DNA of 42,847 bases from Lachnospiraceae bacterium (GCA_017417105.1 JAFPZU010000108.1:1-42847), one strand, 5' to 3'. Positions 6,869 to 17,258 are shown, counted from the first letter of the stretch. The notes: a model not told the origin generated them from the letters alone. Made by a program: numbers and translations.

Positions 6869-7531
6869 CTAGGCCTCTCTTTCGCTGTAGTGATGGGCAT
6901 CCTCAAGAAGCATATCCTTGACCTTCATGAGCCTTATCTGCGTGCTTCGCTCATTCTCGTCAAGCTTCATGGTGATCATTTTTATACCGGCTTCGGTCTC
7001 GGGGATGATAACATGCTCCAGAGCATTGACCCTTCTCCTGGTCTTTTCTATTTCTGCAGCCATAAGCTGGCAGGCTTTTTCTGTTTCAGCAAGCTTCAGC
7101 ATATCCGGCAGCAGATCCGACAGGCTTTTGACCGCATCATCAAGATCGGAGGAAGTGAAAGCAAAGCCATACGAGTAGATATCATTAGGATCCGAGGTTC
7201 TTGTCCTGTATTCAAATACCGGGATGTCAACACTCATGATGTTCTTTTCCGACACTTCAAGGGAGACTTCCTGTTTGGGTGTCATGAAAGCAACATTCAC
7301 GGCTTCCTCACTCATCGTGGACTTCGCCAGCACAAAATTCTTGTTGGCGGCATGAAGCCCGGCTTCGACCTTTTTCCTGAGAGCCATATTGTCACGTACC
7401 ATGGAAAGGAACTGCCGCATAAGCTCGTCACGCTTATCCTTGAGGAGCTTATGACCACGTCTTGTGGTCACAAGCTTCCTCTTGAGTCTTGTCAGCTCCA
7501 TTCTGGTAGCTGTTACTGTTTTATTAGCCAT
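6869..7531 (-). CDS. ntpD: V-type ATP synthase/ATPase subunit D
   Basis: Subunit D is the central rotor shaft that turns inside the A3B3 head and couples ATP chemistry to rotation of the membrane ring. The N-terminus (TVTATRMELTRLKRKL) and C-terminus (IKMITMKLDENER) form the two long antiparallel helices typical of the family. The length of 220 aa is normal. The ATG is preceded by AGAGGA. The gene lies 12 bases after ntpB, in the usual head-gene order F-A-B-D. Confidence 0.95.
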   Translation of the reverse strand: MANKTVTATRMELTRLKRKLVTTRRGHKLLKDKRDELMRQFLSMVRDNMALRKKVEAGLHAANKNFVLAKSTMSEEAVNVAFMTPKQEVSLEVSEKNIMSVDIPVFEYRTRTSDPNDIYSYGFAFTSSDLDDAVKSLSDLLPDMLKLAETEKACQLMAAEIEKTRRRVNALEHVIIPETEAGIKMITMKLDENERSTQIRLMKVKDMLLEDAHHYSEREA

Positions 7532-7543
7532 CTGCTAGTCCTC

Positions 7544-8914
7544 TTATTTTGCGTAATACTTATCCAGGAACTCATCCTTGATACGCTTGAGCTCCGTACG
7601 GGGCAGGATGCGAAGAAGATCCCAGCCGATATCCAGAGTCTCCTCAATGCTCCTGTCGGCACGATAACCCTGGTTTATATACTGCTGTTCGAACTCATCC
7701 GCAAACTTTGCATACAGCTTGTCTATTTCAGTAAGGGCAGCTTCACCAAGGATCATCATAAGCTCTTTAGCGTCCTTACCTCTTGCGTAAGCGGCAAACA
7801 GCTGGTTCATGGTGTTTGCATGATCAGCCCTTGTCTTGCCCTCACCGATACCCTTATCCTTAAGTCTTGAAAGAGACGGAAGAACGTCTATGGGAGGCTC
7901 TATGCCTCGACGGTAAAGGTCACGGGAAAGAATGATCTGTCCCTCAGTGATGTATCCCGTAAGGTCAGGGATGGGATGGGTCTTGTCATCCTCTGGCATG
8001 GTAAGGATGGGGATCATTGTAATGGAACCCTTCTTACCTTTCTGACGGCCTGCTCTTTCATACAGTGATGCAAGGTCAGTGTACATGTATCCGGGATAGC
8101 CGCGGCGTCCGGGAACTTCCTTACGTGCTGCGGATACCTCACGGAGAGCATCAGCGTAGTTGGTAATATCCGTCAGGATGACAAGGACATGCATGCCCTT
8201 TTCAAATGCAAGATATTCAGCGGCCGTTAAAGCCATACGCGGTGTAGCGATACGCTCTACGGCAGGGTCGTTAGCGAGGTTCATGAAAAGAACCGTCCTG
8301 TCTATGGCGCCGGTCTCGCGGAAAGATTCAACGAAGTCGTTTGATTCCTCAAAAGTTATACCCATGGCAGCGAACACAACGGCGAACTGCTCGGATGTGC
8401 CGCGAACCTTTGCCTGACGGGCTATCTGCGCCGCAAGCTTCGCATGGGGAAGACCTGAAGCCGAGAATATGGGAAGCTTTTGGCCTCGAACCAGAGTGTT
8501 AAGGCCGTCGATGGCGGACACTCCGGTCTGGATGAACTCTTCGGGATAAGCTCTTGCCGCAGGGTTCATGGGAAGACCGTTAACATCCCTTCTTTCATCC
8601 GGAAGGATCTCCGGACCGTTATCTATGGGACGTCCGAGACCGTCAAAGACTCTGGAGAGCATATCTTCCGATACGCCAAGCTCCATGGTACGTCCCAGGA
8701 ATCTTACCTTTGAGCTTTCAAGGTTAAGTCCTGTTGAATTTTCAAAAAGCTGAACAAGCGCGTTGCCTTCGTCTATCTCAAGGACTCTGCAGCGGCGCTT
8801 TTCGCCGTTCATAAGCTCGATCTCTCCAAGCTCATCGAAAGCGACATTCTCGACATCGCGAACAAGCATCAGAGGACCGGCTACCTCCTGTATCGTTCTA
8901 TACTCCTTTGGCAT
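7544..8914 (-). CDS. ntpB: V-type ATP synthase/ATPase subunit B
   Basis: This is the non-catalytic nucleotide-binding-like subunit of the A3B3 head. It has the beta-barrel N-terminal domain, a central RecA-like domain and a C-terminal helical domain in 456 aa. The P-loop position carries [14 protein letters not shown] in place of a Walker A motif, which is diagnostic of B rather than A. Residues such as [14 protein letters not shown] and PSLSRL are also conserved. The ATG directly follows the ntpA stop (TAAATG), and its ribosome binding site GGAGG lies within the end of ntpA, so the two are translationally coupled at close to equal dose. Confidence 0.97.
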   Translation of the reverse strand: MPKEYRTIQEVAGPLMLVRDVENVAFDELGEIELMNGEKRRCRVLEIDEGNALVQLFENSTGLNLESSKVRFLGRTMELGVSEDMLSRVFDGLGRPIDNGPEILPDERRDVNGLPMNPAARAYPEEFIQTGVSAIDGLNTLVRGQKLPIFSASGLPHAKLAAQIARQAKVRGTSEQFAVVFAAMGITFEESNDFVESFRETGAIDRTVLFMNLANDPAVERIATPRMALTAAEYLAFEKGMHVLVILTDITNYADALREVSAARKEVPGRRGYPGYMYTDLASLYERAGRQKGKKGSITMIPILTMPEDDKTHPIPDLTGYITEGQIILSRDLYRRGIEPPIDVLPSLSRLKDKGIGEGKTRADHANTMNQLFAAYARGKDAKELMMILGEAALTEIDKLYAKFADEFEQQYINQGYRADRSIEETLDIGWDLLRILPRTELKRIKDEFLDKYYAK

Positions 8915-10693
8915 TTAGAAGTCCTCCTTTTCCGCAAGTACCTGCTGTATCTCTTTGGAAAGCTCGGCGTTAATCCTGTCGAATTCTCCGTCGACCTTAT
9001 CCTCTGCAGTATATTTGAAACGTCCGATGGATTCACGGACATCCATGGCAACGAGCTTTTCGATCGAAGCGCCTTTTGTAAGGGCATCCCTTGAAGAATT
9101 ATAGAATGCCAGAACCAGCTTCATCATAAGATGCTGCTTCTTAAGCGAGGTATAGGTATCTATCTCGTGGAAAGCGTCCTGATGCAGGAAGTCCTCACGT
9201 ATGGAACGGGCTGCCTCCATCTTCAGTCTGTCGGGGGCGGAAAGAGCGTCCATACCGACAAGCTGTACCATTTCATTAAGCTCGGACTCATCCTGCAGAA
9301 GACTCATCATATCCTGACGAAGAGCCATCCAGTCATTACCGTCTACGCTGCTGTCAAACCAGGCTCCCATACTGTCAAGATACAGTGAGTAGGATGTCAG
9401 CCAGTTGATAGCGGGGAAGTGCCTCTGCTGTGCAAGGGAGGAATCAAGACTCCAGAACACCTTGACTATACGGAGGGTAGCCTGTGTTACTGGCTCCGAG
9501 ATATCTCCACCGGCAGGAGAAACGGCTCCGATAACGGAAAGCGCACCCTCACGGGGAGTTGTTCCGAGAGTTTCAACCAGACCTGCTCTCTCGTAGAACT
9601 GTGCAAGTCTTGAACCAAGGTATGCAGGGTATCCTTCTTCACCGGGCATTTCCTCAAGTCGTCCTGACATTTCACGAAGAGCCTCCGCCCATCTTGAAGT
9701 TGAGTCAGCCATGAGTGCCACTGAATATCCCATATCCCTGAAGTATTCGGCAATGGTGATGCCTGTATATATGGAAGCCTCACGGGCTGCCACGGGCATA
9801 TCGGAAGTATTTGCTATAAGCACGGTTCTTTCCATGAGGGACTTGCCTGTTTTGGGATCCTTAAGTTCAGGGAACTCGTTCAGAACATCCGTCATCTCGT
9901 TTCCACGCTCTCCGCATCCGATATAGACCACGATATCTGCTTCAGCCCACTTTGCAAGCTGATGCTGTACCACTGTCTTTCCGGAGCCGAAAGGACCGGG
10001 AACTGCTGCGGTACCGCCCTTTGCTATGGGGAAGAAAGTATCAACTACTCTCTGTCCGGTAACCAAAGGCTTATCGGGAGCAAGCTTTCTCGCATAGGGG
10101 CGTCCCTGACGAACCGGCCATCTCTGCATGAGCGGAACCTTTACAAGAGAACCGTCATCTTTCTTGATCTCGGCGATATTGTCTGTTACAAGGTGGTCTC
10201 CTTCAAATATTGCATTAACGGTACCTTCCATACCGAAAGGAACCATTATCTTCTGGGTGACGACTTCGGTTTCCTCCACCGTACCGAGGATATCGCCTGC
10301 CGTAACCTTGTCACCGGTTTTTGCAACGGGGACAAAATGCCACATCTTTTCCCTGTCTATGGAAGGAACTTCAACACCTCTTGAAAGGTTATTGGAATTT
10401 GTCATGGACAGGATCTTCTCCAGAGGTCTCTGGATACCGTCATATATACTGCTTATGAGTCCGGGCCCCAGTTCAACCGACATGGGAACGCCTGTAGACT
10501 CAACCGGAGCGCCGGGACCTAAGCCTGCGGTCTCCTCGTAAACCTGTATGGATGCTTCATCCCCGTGGATCTCGATGATCTCACCGATGAGCCTTTCTTT
10601 ACCGACACGTACGACGTCAAACATGTTAGCGTCACGCATGCCTGTAGCTACGACCAGCGGTCCGGCTACCTTTTTTATTACACCTGCGCTCAT
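8915..10693 (-). CDS. ntpA: V-type ATP synthase/ATPase catalytic subunit A
   Basis: This is the catalytic subunit that binds and hydrolyses or makes ATP. It is 592 aa, including the roughly 90-residue non-homologous insert (bulge) that separates V/A-type A subunits from F1 beta. Walker A is GPFGSGKT at residues 233-240 with K239, and the [16 protein letters not shown] segment carries the family's catalytic-site motif. No intein or frameshift is present. It begins one base after subunit F ends and leads into ntpB with no gap. Confidence 0.98.
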   Translation of the reverse strand: MSAGVIKKVAGPLVVATGMRDANMFDVVRVGKERLIGEIIEIHGDEASIQVYEETAGLGPGAPVESTGVPMSVELGPGLISSIYDGIQRPLEKILSMTNSNNLSRGVEVPSIDREKMWHFVPVAKTGDKVTAGDILGTVEETEVVTQKIMVPFGMEGTVNAIFEGDHLVTDNIAEIKKDDGSLVKVPLMQRWPVRQGRPYARKLAPDKPLVTGQRVVDTFFPIAKGGTAAVPGPFGSGKTVVQHQLAKWAEADIVVYIGCGERGNEMTDVLNEFPELKDPKTGKSLMERTVLIANTSDMPVAAREASIYTGITIAEYFRDMGYSVALMADSTSRWAEALREMSGRLEEMPGEEGYPAYLGSRLAQFYERAGLVETLGTTPREGALSVIGAVSPAGGDISEPVTQATLRIVKVFWSLDSSLAQQRHFPAINWLTSYSLYLDSMGAWFDSSVDGNDWMALRQDMMSLLQDESELNEMVQLVGMDALSAPDRLKMEAARSIREDFLHQDAFHEIDTYTSLKKQHLMMKLVLAFYNSSRDALTKGASIEKLVAMDVRESIGRFKYTAEDKVDGEFDRINAELSKEIQQVLAEKEDF

Positions 10694-11020
10694 TTACTCT
10701 TTGTCACCTCCAAATATGATATCCGAACCAACTGCCTGCTCTACGGACTTGCTCACGTTCCTGACGCCGTCACCAGTATTGCCGGATACCCCGGGCAAAA
10801 GGATGATGGCGGGAAGTTTCTGCTCACTGTATCTTTCTATCTCATTCTGTATGCCCTGGGCACAGTGCTCCGTGATATAGACCACCGCATAGTCACCCTC
10901 GGCGAGATTTCTGAGAGTTCTCTGCGCATTCTCGGGATCATCTACCGGAAAGGTGTCAAGTCCGAGAGTCGCAAATCCGTATATACTGTCTGATTCGCCC
11001 ATTATAGCTATCTTATACAT
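10694..11020 (-). CDS. ntpF: V-type ATP synthase/ATPase subunit F
   Basis: This 108-aa Rossmann-like subunit binds the D shaft and forms part of the central stalk. The start MYKIAIMGESDSIYGF and the VVYITEHCA strand are typical of the family. Its first eight bases overlap the end of subunit C, and its stop abuts ntpA. Length and position between C and A agree with the standard operon order. Confidence 0.93.
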   Translation of the reverse strand: MYKIAIMGESDSIYGFATLGLDTFPVDDPENAQRTLRNLAEGDYAVVYITEHCAQGIQNEIERYSEQKLPAIILLPGVSGNTGDGVRNVSKSVEQAVGSDIIFGGDKE

Positions 11021-11996
11021 ACATTTCCCTTGCCCTTTCCCTGACGGACTGCTCCGGCAGATCGTTTATGAGCCCTGAGAGGACGATACGCACAGTAGAT
11101 ATCTCGTTTTCCCTGGCGATGATATAAGCAGCCAGAGGCCCCAGTGTGTAGGGGTGGGTTATCTCGCTCCTTATATTCCTGATGATAAGGTTGTCACACC
11201 ATCTTTCAAACGCGGAAGGAGACTTTTTAAGCTCCGGAACCGCATCCGAGTACTCCGTTAGAGAGAGGTAATCATATATGGCGTCCATTCCCTCTCCACA
11301 GGCCTCGGCGAGCCTTTCTGTGTTTAACGTGTCACAGGGGGCAAGCGCTTCCCTGATGAAGTTTTTATCTTTTCCTGTTTTGACCGCACGTATTGCTATC
11401 TTTATATCAGCGGATGCGACCTTAAGCCCGGCGTACAACTCCAGTACCGGAGAACCGGATTTTTTTGCTGCTTTTCCTATAGCGATAAGGGCAGCCTTAT
11501 CAATGATCACATCGGTGAGCTGACCGTCATGGGTATGGAGAAGCGTCTCAAGCGCCTTTTCGGCAACGGGCTCCATTTCATCCGGCAAGGGAGAAAAATC
11601 CCTTGTTTTTACAGCTTCTTCCATAACCCGGGGCTCTATAGTTCCTCCGCCTGAGAAGATATCCATATGAATATCGCTGGTGAGAGCCTCCTTCACGGCA
11701 GCCTTCAGGTTATGATAGTCGTTTTCTATGAGAAGAACGTCGAATACTGACATATCGTCCACGAGCTCTCCTATGAGATCCCATGTCTTTTTCTTCTCGA
11801 CGGAAAGCATCTTTTCCACCCTGTCGGATTCCGTGGTGTACTCATCCGGCATGTGCCAGCCTTTATCCTGCAGAAGGCGCATGGCTTCATCCATGCTCTT
11901 CGCCCCCAACAGCTGGTCGATAAAAGACTGGTTCAGAAGTGAAAGCTCCCTTGAACGAATACGTGCGACCGCATAATAGTATTGATTATCGGTCAT
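11013..11996 (-). CDS. ntpC: V-type ATP synthase/ATPase subunit C (AC39-like)
   Basis: This funnel-shaped 327-aa adaptor joins the central D-F stalk to the proteolipid ring. The N-terminus YYYAVARIRSRELSLL and the C-terminal NLIIRNIR helix with GPLAAYIIARENE match the V/A-type C (AC39, d) family. The ATG immediately follows the subunit E stop, and the end overlaps ntpF by eight bases, so the E-C-F genes are coupled. Confidence 0.95.
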   Translation of the reverse strand: MTDNQYYYAVARIRSRELSLLNQSFIDQLLGAKSMDEAMRLLQDKGWHMPDEYTTESDRVEKMLSVEKKKTWDLIGELVDDMSVFDVLLIENDYHNLKAAVKEALTSDIHMDIFSGGGTIEPRVMEEAVKTRDFSPLPDEMEPVAEKALETLLHTHDGQLTDVIIDKAALIAIGKAAKKSGSPVLELYAGLKVASADIKIAIRAVKTGKDKNFIREALAPCDTLNTERLAEACGEGMDAIYDYLSLTEYSDAVPELKKSPSAFERWCDNLIIRNIRSEITHPYTLGPLAAYIIARENEISTVRIVLSGLINDLPEQSVRERAREMYV

Positions 11997-12596
11997 TTAC
12001 GCCTCCGCCTTGTCAAACAGTACCTTCGAAACTTTGTCTGTAAGAACTTCACGCTCGGCGTCTATAAGCGCGCCAAACGTACAGTTCTGCTCTATTCCGC
12101 CATAGGACAGGACGAATCCACCGGCAGTTCCTATGGTATCCCCGGATACTTTCAGGCTTCCGCCGTGAAGCTTTCCGTTAAGATCCTTTTCAAAAGTAGC
12201 GGGAAGCCTCTTTTTATCCTCAGCGGAGAAGATGATCTTTCCTTCTTCCGGCAGAGCATTTTTTACAGCTATTTTAGTAATAGTATCAAAATACTGAGCA
12301 TCCGGCAGGGCAGTGAGACGCTTTTCCGCCTCCTCGAATACCTCGGCTATTATTGCCTGTTTCTCGGCAAGGATGGTCTTGCGCTTCAACAGGGCCGCCG
12401 CGGACTCGGCACGGGATATCGTATCGTCTGCGCTTTTCTTTCCGCGCTCTTCGATATTTCTGCATTCGTCCTTTACGGAATCCTCAGCCTCTTTTTTCAG
12501 GGCCTCGGCTCTGGACCTTGCTTCGTCTATCCTCTGCGCAACCGCGCTGTCGGACTCAGCCTTGATACTTTCCAGTATCTTGTCTAATCCTGCCAT
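11997..12596 (-). CDS. ntpE: V-type ATP synthase/ATPase subunit E
   Basis: This is the peripheral stalk subunit. Residues 1 to about 95 form a charged Ala/Glu/Lys-rich helix that would pair with the G/H-type subunit encoded at 15187. Residues about 100-199 form the globular part that holds the top of the head, with GGFVLSYGGIEQN as a conserved strand pair. Its 199 aa is normal. A GGAGG-like site lies just upstream of the ATG in the 19-base gap after ntpK. Confidence 0.93.
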   Translation of the reverse strand: MAGLDKILESIKAESDSAVAQRIDEARSRAEALKKEAEDSVKDECRNIEERGKKSADDTISRAESAAALLKRKTILAEKQAIIAEVFEEAEKRLTALPDAQYFDTITKIAVKNALPEEGKIIFSAEDKKRLPATFEKDLNGKLHGGSLKVSGDTIGTAGGFVLSYGGIEQNCTFGALIDAEREVLTDKVSKVLFDKAEA

Positions 12597-12615
12597 TTAT
12601 GATCCTCCAGAGTAA

Positions 12616-13098
<483 letters not shown>

Positions 13099-13129
13099 TT
13101 AGTAAAAGTAGTAATTGTCTTATATATAT

Positions 13130-15154
13130 CTATTCGGAATCCTGGGGATTCTGAATTGATATGTACTTTGTGTTTGTGGCGAAAGGATTGAATTTACGTC
13201 CTCCGCCTGAGTAAAATTTACTGAAGAACTCCACATACTGGAGCCTGTTTGCGTGCACGTAAGCGCCAAGCGCATTTATCGCAAGGTTCAATACGTGTCC
13301 CACGATGAAGATAAGTATGAAGAAAATCACGCCTATCACGGGGGTTCCGGCCACCATGGATCCCATCTGGTTGAAGACTGACGATATGACGGAGGTTGCA
13401 AGACCCAGCGCCAGCAGTCTTGAATATGAAAGAAGATCCGAAAGATAGCTTGTGACACCGTAGAGACCATAGAGTCCCTTAAGTGTTCTCTTAACCCAGC
13501 TCTTTGATTCACGCCCGTCCATAAGTATAATGCCGATGGCACCTATTACCGCCATCACCTTGCCGACGGTTCCGGCAGCAGGCGAGAGCTTTTCGAGCGA
13601 GAACATACCCGTGACCATGTCGGTGGTAAGTCCGAATAATATAAGTCCGGCAACCAGAAGCATCCAGAGCACGGAATCAGAGACCGCATCCACATATCTC
13701 TTCTGCTTCAGGGCTGTATAGAGATTTATGAAAAGTCCTGCAAAAAGGTGGATTATACCGATGGCAAAGCAGACCACCAGCATCTTCATCGGCTCGTTCA
13801 GCGGGTCGATAAGCTTCGGGATCACAAAATCCTGACCGAAGAATGTTTTTGCAATGACTGTCGGCGCATCACCGAAGTAACTGCCGAAAAGCAGACCCGA
13901 AAGCATGGTGCCGAGTCCGCAGTAGAAAAACATGGTAAGAGTCTTCCTCATGGAACGCTCCATGTTCTTCACTTTTTTAATAAGAACAAATGTTGCTATG
14001 GACATAAGCGCTCCATACGCAAAATCCGAAAGCATCATGCCGAAAAGTATGTAATAGAAGCATGCGACCGGAGTCGTTGGATCCAGTTCGCCGGCACCCG
14101 GCATGGAGTAGCTTTCGATAACGCCTTCCATGGGGGAGGCAAAAGGACCGTTTTTAAGCTGAACCGGAACATCCTCTGAAGGATCCGGATCAAAAAGCTC
14201 CACGGCCACATCGTACCTGCCGGTAAGATCGCTCTCAAGAGATGCCGCATCACGTTCAGCCACATACCCTTCAACTATAAATATCCGCTTCGACTGCTCC
14301 AGCGTTCCAAGAACTTCGTATTTCGAAGCACGCATACGGAAATAATCAGAGATGAAACGTATATCATCCCTTTTGTCCGCATAAGCCGCTATCTGATCCC
14401 TTGTTTTGTCTATACGCTCTATGGCTGCGGCTCTTTCTTTCTCGTAGGCCTCCACCTGCTCCCTCGGCACCATATCCGATACAGGCGGGCGCTGGAAATT
14501 CATACGCCTTAAGGCGTCATCCACCGCGTTCTTATCTGACTTCAGACAGGAGATCAGGACGGAGGTAAAGGTGTCCTCCGAATTGATTATATTGATGTCC
14601 AAAGCAGTGACATCCGGAGCATACTTTGCCAAAGCCCCGGCGATGCCGGACTCGCTTATGCTCTCGGGGAAGCTTCCTATGAAGGCCGCTGTCTTTTTTG
14701 TGCCTGTGAAAGATAATGGATAATCAAGGGAAGACCAGGGAGTCATAGCCTCGATCTGCGTTGTGATACGCGGTACATCTGCCTTTGCCTCTGTTAGTTC
14801 CTTGTCAAGACGCAGGATCTCGCTCACATATTTCATCATGACATCGCGCTTTTTGGCGTTTGTTTCATAATCAGAGAGTGAGATCGGAGTCCTGCCTGCA
14901 AAGGCTGAAAGAATGGAACCTTTTTCCGGAGCGGCTGCTGCAAGGATTTCCAGCGCCTTGTCCGCCTGCGCAGCATTCTTGGTGAAAAGCTGTGCGGACT
15001 GGGATACATCTATCCTGCTGAATACTTCGTCCGTCTCATCAACATCGTGAGAGATGATCTCTACCGTACCCAGCCGCTGCAGATACTCCAGAATCGCTTT
15101 GCGGTCGTGCCTTTTCGCACATACGACAATGTGCTTCATTGGCAGAACTGACAT
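13130..15154 (-). CDS. ntpI: V-type ATP synthase/ATPase subunit I (a-type stator)
   Basis: This 674-aa stator subunit provides the two half-channels for the ion. Residues 1 to about 340 form the soluble arm with coiled coils that binds the peripheral stalks. About 350-660 hold seven or eight membrane helices. The essential Arg is probably R579 in LLSYSRLLALGLA, which faces the K-ring Glu. The start follows AAGGAGG. It is second in the operon, after the small stalk subunit. A 46-base gap before ntpK holds a fresh Shine-Dalgarno sequence, fitting the much higher need for K. Confidence 0.95.
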   Translation of the reverse strand: MSVLPMKHIVVCAKRHDRKAILEYLQRLGTVEIISHDVDETDEVFSRIDVSQSAQLFTKNAAQADKALEILAAAAPEKGSILSAFAGRTPISLSDYETNAKKRDVMMKYVSEILRLDKELTEAKADVPRITTQIEAMTPWSSLDYPLSFTGTKKTAAFIGSFPESISESGIAGALAKYAPDVTALDINIINSEDTFTSVLISCLKSDKNAVDDALRRMNFQRPPVSDMVPREQVEAYEKERAAAIERIDKTRDQIAAYADKRDDIRFISDYFRMRASKYEVLGTLEQSKRIFIVEGYVAERDAASLESDLTGRYDVAVELFDPDPSEDVPVQLKNGPFASPMEGVIESYSMPGAGELDPTTPVACFYYILFGMMLSDFAYGALMSIATFVLIKKVKNMERSMRKTLTMFFYCGLGTMLSGLLFGSYFGDAPTVIAKTFFGQDFVIPKLIDPLNEPMKMLVVCFAIGIIHLFAGLFINLYTALKQKRYVDAVSDSVLWMLLVAGLILFGLTTDMVTGMFSLEKLSPAAGTVGKVMAVIGAIGIILMDGRESKSWVKRTLKGLYGLYGVTSYLSDLLSYSRLLALGLATSVISSVFNQMGSMVAGTPVIGVIFFILIFIVGHVLNLAINALGAYVHANRLQYVEFFSKFYSGGGRKFNPFATNTKYISIQNPQDSE

Positions 15155-15186
15155 ATATTAACCTCCTTACAATTTATTTCCTGACC

Positions 15187-15492
15187 TCACGCCGTGAGAT
15201 CGTCAAGGATGAGCTTTATAGCCGTTTCCTTTTTTGCCGAGATGCTGTCTCTTAAGGCTTTTGCCTCATTTTCCGCTTCCTTTTCGGCGGCGGAGAGGAT
15301 ATCTTCGCTCTTTGTCCCGGCCTCCTGCAAAAGCGCATCAGCCTTTGCTTTTGCTTCCTTTGTGAGATTCACCTTGAGGGCAGCGGCTGCATCTTCCGCT
15401 TCGGCGACAATCCGGTCCGCTTCTACCACGGCATTCTTTTCCGCATTGTCTGATGCAAGCTCGGCCTCACGGATCCTCTCGATAGTGTCCAT
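15187..15492 (-). CDS. ntpH: V-type ATP synthase/ATPase subunit G/H (peripheral stalk)
   Basis: The protein is a 101-aa, almost wholly helical chain rich in Ala, Glu and Lys (for example AEDAAAALK and AAEKEAENEAKAL). This is what is expected of the small peripheral-stalk partner of subunit E (AhaH, NtpG/H). The family is assigned from composition and from its place as first gene before subunit I. The ATG at 15492 was chosen because AGGA lies seven bases upstream; a TTG two codons earlier would leave only about one base to that site. Confidence 0.82.
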   Translation of the reverse strand: MDTIERIREAELASDNAEKNAVVEADRIVAEAEDAAAALKVNLTKEAKAKADALLQEAGTKSEDILSAAEKEAENEAKALRDSISAKKETAIKLILDDLTA

Positions 15493-15589
15493 TGCCAAAT
15501 CCTATCACCGTCCTTCTTGAGATCCAAACGTTGCCGTCCAGCGCCAAACGCGCGCTGAATTGTAACATTTAAACAAAAGTAACTGAATA

Positions 15590-15618
15590 ATTCTAACTTA
15601 TTTTGTATACTTTAGCAA
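15590..15618 (-). promoter_or_regulatory. Promoter of the V-ATPase operon
   Basis: On the minus strand TTGCTA (15618-15613) and TAGAAT (15595-15590) are separated by exactly 17 bases. This gives a leader of roughly 90 bases before the first stalk gene. A second weaker TACAAT lies further downstream. The divergent murC gene lacks an equally good promoter in this gap (best candidate TACAAT at 15630-15635 with a poor -35). Confidence 0.6.
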
Positions 15619-15677
15619 GTTATACGTGCTACAATCAATAAGTCTGAATTTCGAAGAATATCTCGGAGGTGACGGGA

Positions 15678-17045
15678 ATGCCGGATAAGGAAAAAAACAT
15701 TCATTTTATAGGTATAGGCGGGATAAGCATGAGCGGCATAGCAGAGCTTCTGCTTTCTGAAGGGTACAGGGTATCAGGTTCAGATGCCAGAAAGACGGAT
15801 ATCACCGAAAGACTTGAAAAGCTTGGAGCTATGATAGGATACCCCCAGAAAGCGGACAATATTCCGAAAGATACCGGGGTCGTTGTGATGACGGCAGCCA
15901 TACATGAGGATAATCCGGAGTATCAGGAAGCGAAGCGGAGGGGACTTAAGATAGAGACAAGGGCTGATTTTCTCGGGCAGATAATGAAAGGATACGAAGT
16001 GCCCGTTGCCGTAGCCGGAACCCATGGAAAAACCACCACAACAGCCATGGTGTCCAAGATCCTCCTTGCAAAGGAGGCGGATCCTACCATTTCCATAGGA
16101 GGAGTTTTGCGCGACATAGGAGGCAATTTCCGTGTGGGAGGCAGGAGATACTTCGTAATGGAAGCCTGTGAATACACCAATTCCTACCATTCATTCTATC
16201 CGCGGGTCGGCATAATCCTAAATGTGGAGCCGGATCATCTTGACTTCTTTAAGGACATAGAGGATATAAGGCGCTCCTTCCACAGATACGGACAAAATAT
16301 CCCCGATGACGGCGTTCTTATTATCAATAAGGAGATAGAGGGAATAAAGGAGATAACCGACGGATTAAAATGCAGGATCGTAACTTTCGGCATGGATGAA
16401 AGCGCAGACTATCACGCAAAGGACATTACCTATGATGAGTATGCGAGAGCATCCTTCACTGTCTGCCACGGAGGGAATAAAAGAAAGCTGACCTTAGGAG
16501 TAGGCGGAGCGCATAACGTCATGAATGCCCTTGCGGCAGTGGCTGCTGCCGACGAGCTTAACATGGGGGATGAGGCTATAATAAACGGTCTTAAGACCTT
16601 TACCGGCACAAACCGTCGTTTTGAGATAAAGGGTGAGCTGAACGGGGTTACGATAATCGACGACTATGCCCATCACCCTACGGAGATAAGGGCGACACTT
16701 GGCACAGCAAAAAAATATCCCCACAGGGAGCTCTGGGTGGTTTTCCAGTCCCATACCTATACCAGGACGAAGGCGCTTCTTGATGAATTTGCCGATGCAC
16801 TGCGGGAGGCTGATCATGTGATCTGCGCGGAGATCTATCCCGCCAGGGAAACGGACACGCTGGGAATGAGCGGAGAATTGCTTTGTGAAAAGATCAGAGA
16901 GAAAGGAACTGACTGTTATTATTTCCCGACTTTTGAGGAGATTGAAAAATTTGTGAGAGAAACTCTTGTCGACAGGGATCTGTTGATAACCATGGGGGCG
17001 GGGGATGTAGTCAGGATAGGGGATGAACTCCTTAAGAAAAACTAA
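15678..17045 (+). CDS. murC: UDP-N-acetylmuramate--L-alanine ligase
   Basis: MurC adds L-alanine to UDP-MurNAc, the first amino acid step of the peptidoglycan stem peptide, using ATP in the cytoplasm. The N-terminal UDP-binding domain starts with FIGIGGISMSG. The ATP-binding domain has the P-loop GTHGKTTT (114-121, K118), EACEYTNSYH and NVEPDHLDFF. The C-terminal domain has DDYAHHPTEI. Its 455 aa is normal. The ATG at 15678 is preceded by GGAGG with an 8-base gap; a GTG at 15669 would overlap that site. It stands alone, divergent from the V-ATPase operon. Confidence 0.97.
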   Translation: MPDKEKNIHFIGIGGISMSGIAELLLSEGYRVSGSDARKTDITERLEKLGAMIGYPQKADNIPKDTGVVVMTAAIHEDNPEYQEAKRRGLKIETRADFLGQIMKGYEVPVAVAGTHGKTTTTAMVSKILLAKEADPTISIGGVLRDIGGNFRVGGRRYFVMEACEYTNSYHSFYPRVGIILNVEPDHLDFFKDIEDIRRSFHRYGQNIPDDGVLIINKEIEGIKEITDGLKCRIVTFGMDESADYHAKDITYDEYARASFTVCHGGNKRKLTLGVGGAHNVMNALAAVAAADELNMGDEAIINGLKTFTGTNRRFEIKGELNGVTIIDDYAHHPTEIRATLGTAKKYPHRELWVVFQSHTYTRTKALLDEFADALREADHVICAEIYPARETDTLGMSGELLCEKIREKGTDCYYFPTFEEIEKFVRETLVDRDLLITMGAGDVVRIGDELLKKN

Positions 17046-17060
17046 TCCACATTACCCACA
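17043..17060 (+). promoter_or_regulatory. Two tandem DnaA-box-like 9-mers
   Basis: TAATCCACA (17043-17051) and TTACCCACA (17052-17060) abut head to tail, each matching TTATCCACA at 8 of 9 positions. They start at the murC stop codon and lie about 200 bases before the primosome genes. DnaA binding is inferred from the consensus only. Confidence 0.4.
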
Positions 17061-17108
17061 ACTTTTTATTAACAGAGTACAACAGTTATTTTTTCGATAA
17101 ATACGTTA

Positions 17109-17135
17109 CTATCCACTTTGCCTACTTTTTCCACT
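17109..17135 (+). promoter_or_regulatory. Three tandem 9-mers, DnaA-box-like or MraZ-box-like
   Basis: CTATCCACT, TTGCCTACT and TTTTCCACT lie head to tail, with 7, 5 and 7 of 9 matches to the DnaA box. Read on the other strand they are AAAGTGG/AAAGTAGG repeats with a 9-bp period. That recalls the AAAGTG-type MraZ operator, whose period is nearer 10. A perfect TATAAT (17137-17142) abuts the array. Confidence 0.4.
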
Positions 17136-17149
17136 TTATAATGATCTTA

Positions 17150-17177
17150 GCCCCCGCCTCTTCGGGGGCTATTTTAT
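17150..17177 (+). terminator. Intrinsic terminator of murC
   Basis: GCCCCCG and CGGGGGC form a 7-bp, all-GC stem around CCTCTT, extended by A:T to AGCCCCCG/CGGGGGCT, followed by TATTTTATTTT. It would stop transcripts from murC before the dnaD promoter. Confidence 0.85.
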
Positions 17178-17200
17178 TTTAAATTCCTATGTGCTATACT
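17172..17200 (+). promoter_or_regulatory. Promoter of the dnaD-dnaC-prs operon (extended -10)
   Basis: TGCTATACT gives an extended -10 (TATACT at 17195-17200). TTTTAT at 17172-17177 lies 17 bases upstream and overlaps the U-tract of the murC terminator. The leader to the ATG at 17259 is about 50 bases. Confidence 0.45.
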
Positions 17201-17258
17201 CCGCTTCGCTGTTTGGAAAAGCAGCTATGTCTGGAAAAAATTGAACAGGGAAGAGAAT

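Noticed and set aside
6725..7870. 381-aa plus-strand frame opposite the DUF402, ntpD and ntpB genes
   Set aside because: Antisense shadow of three clear minus-strand genes; no domain and no ribosome site.
15669..15677. GTG start for murC three codons upstream
   Set aside because: It overlaps the GGAGG ribosome binding site that serves the ATG at 15678.
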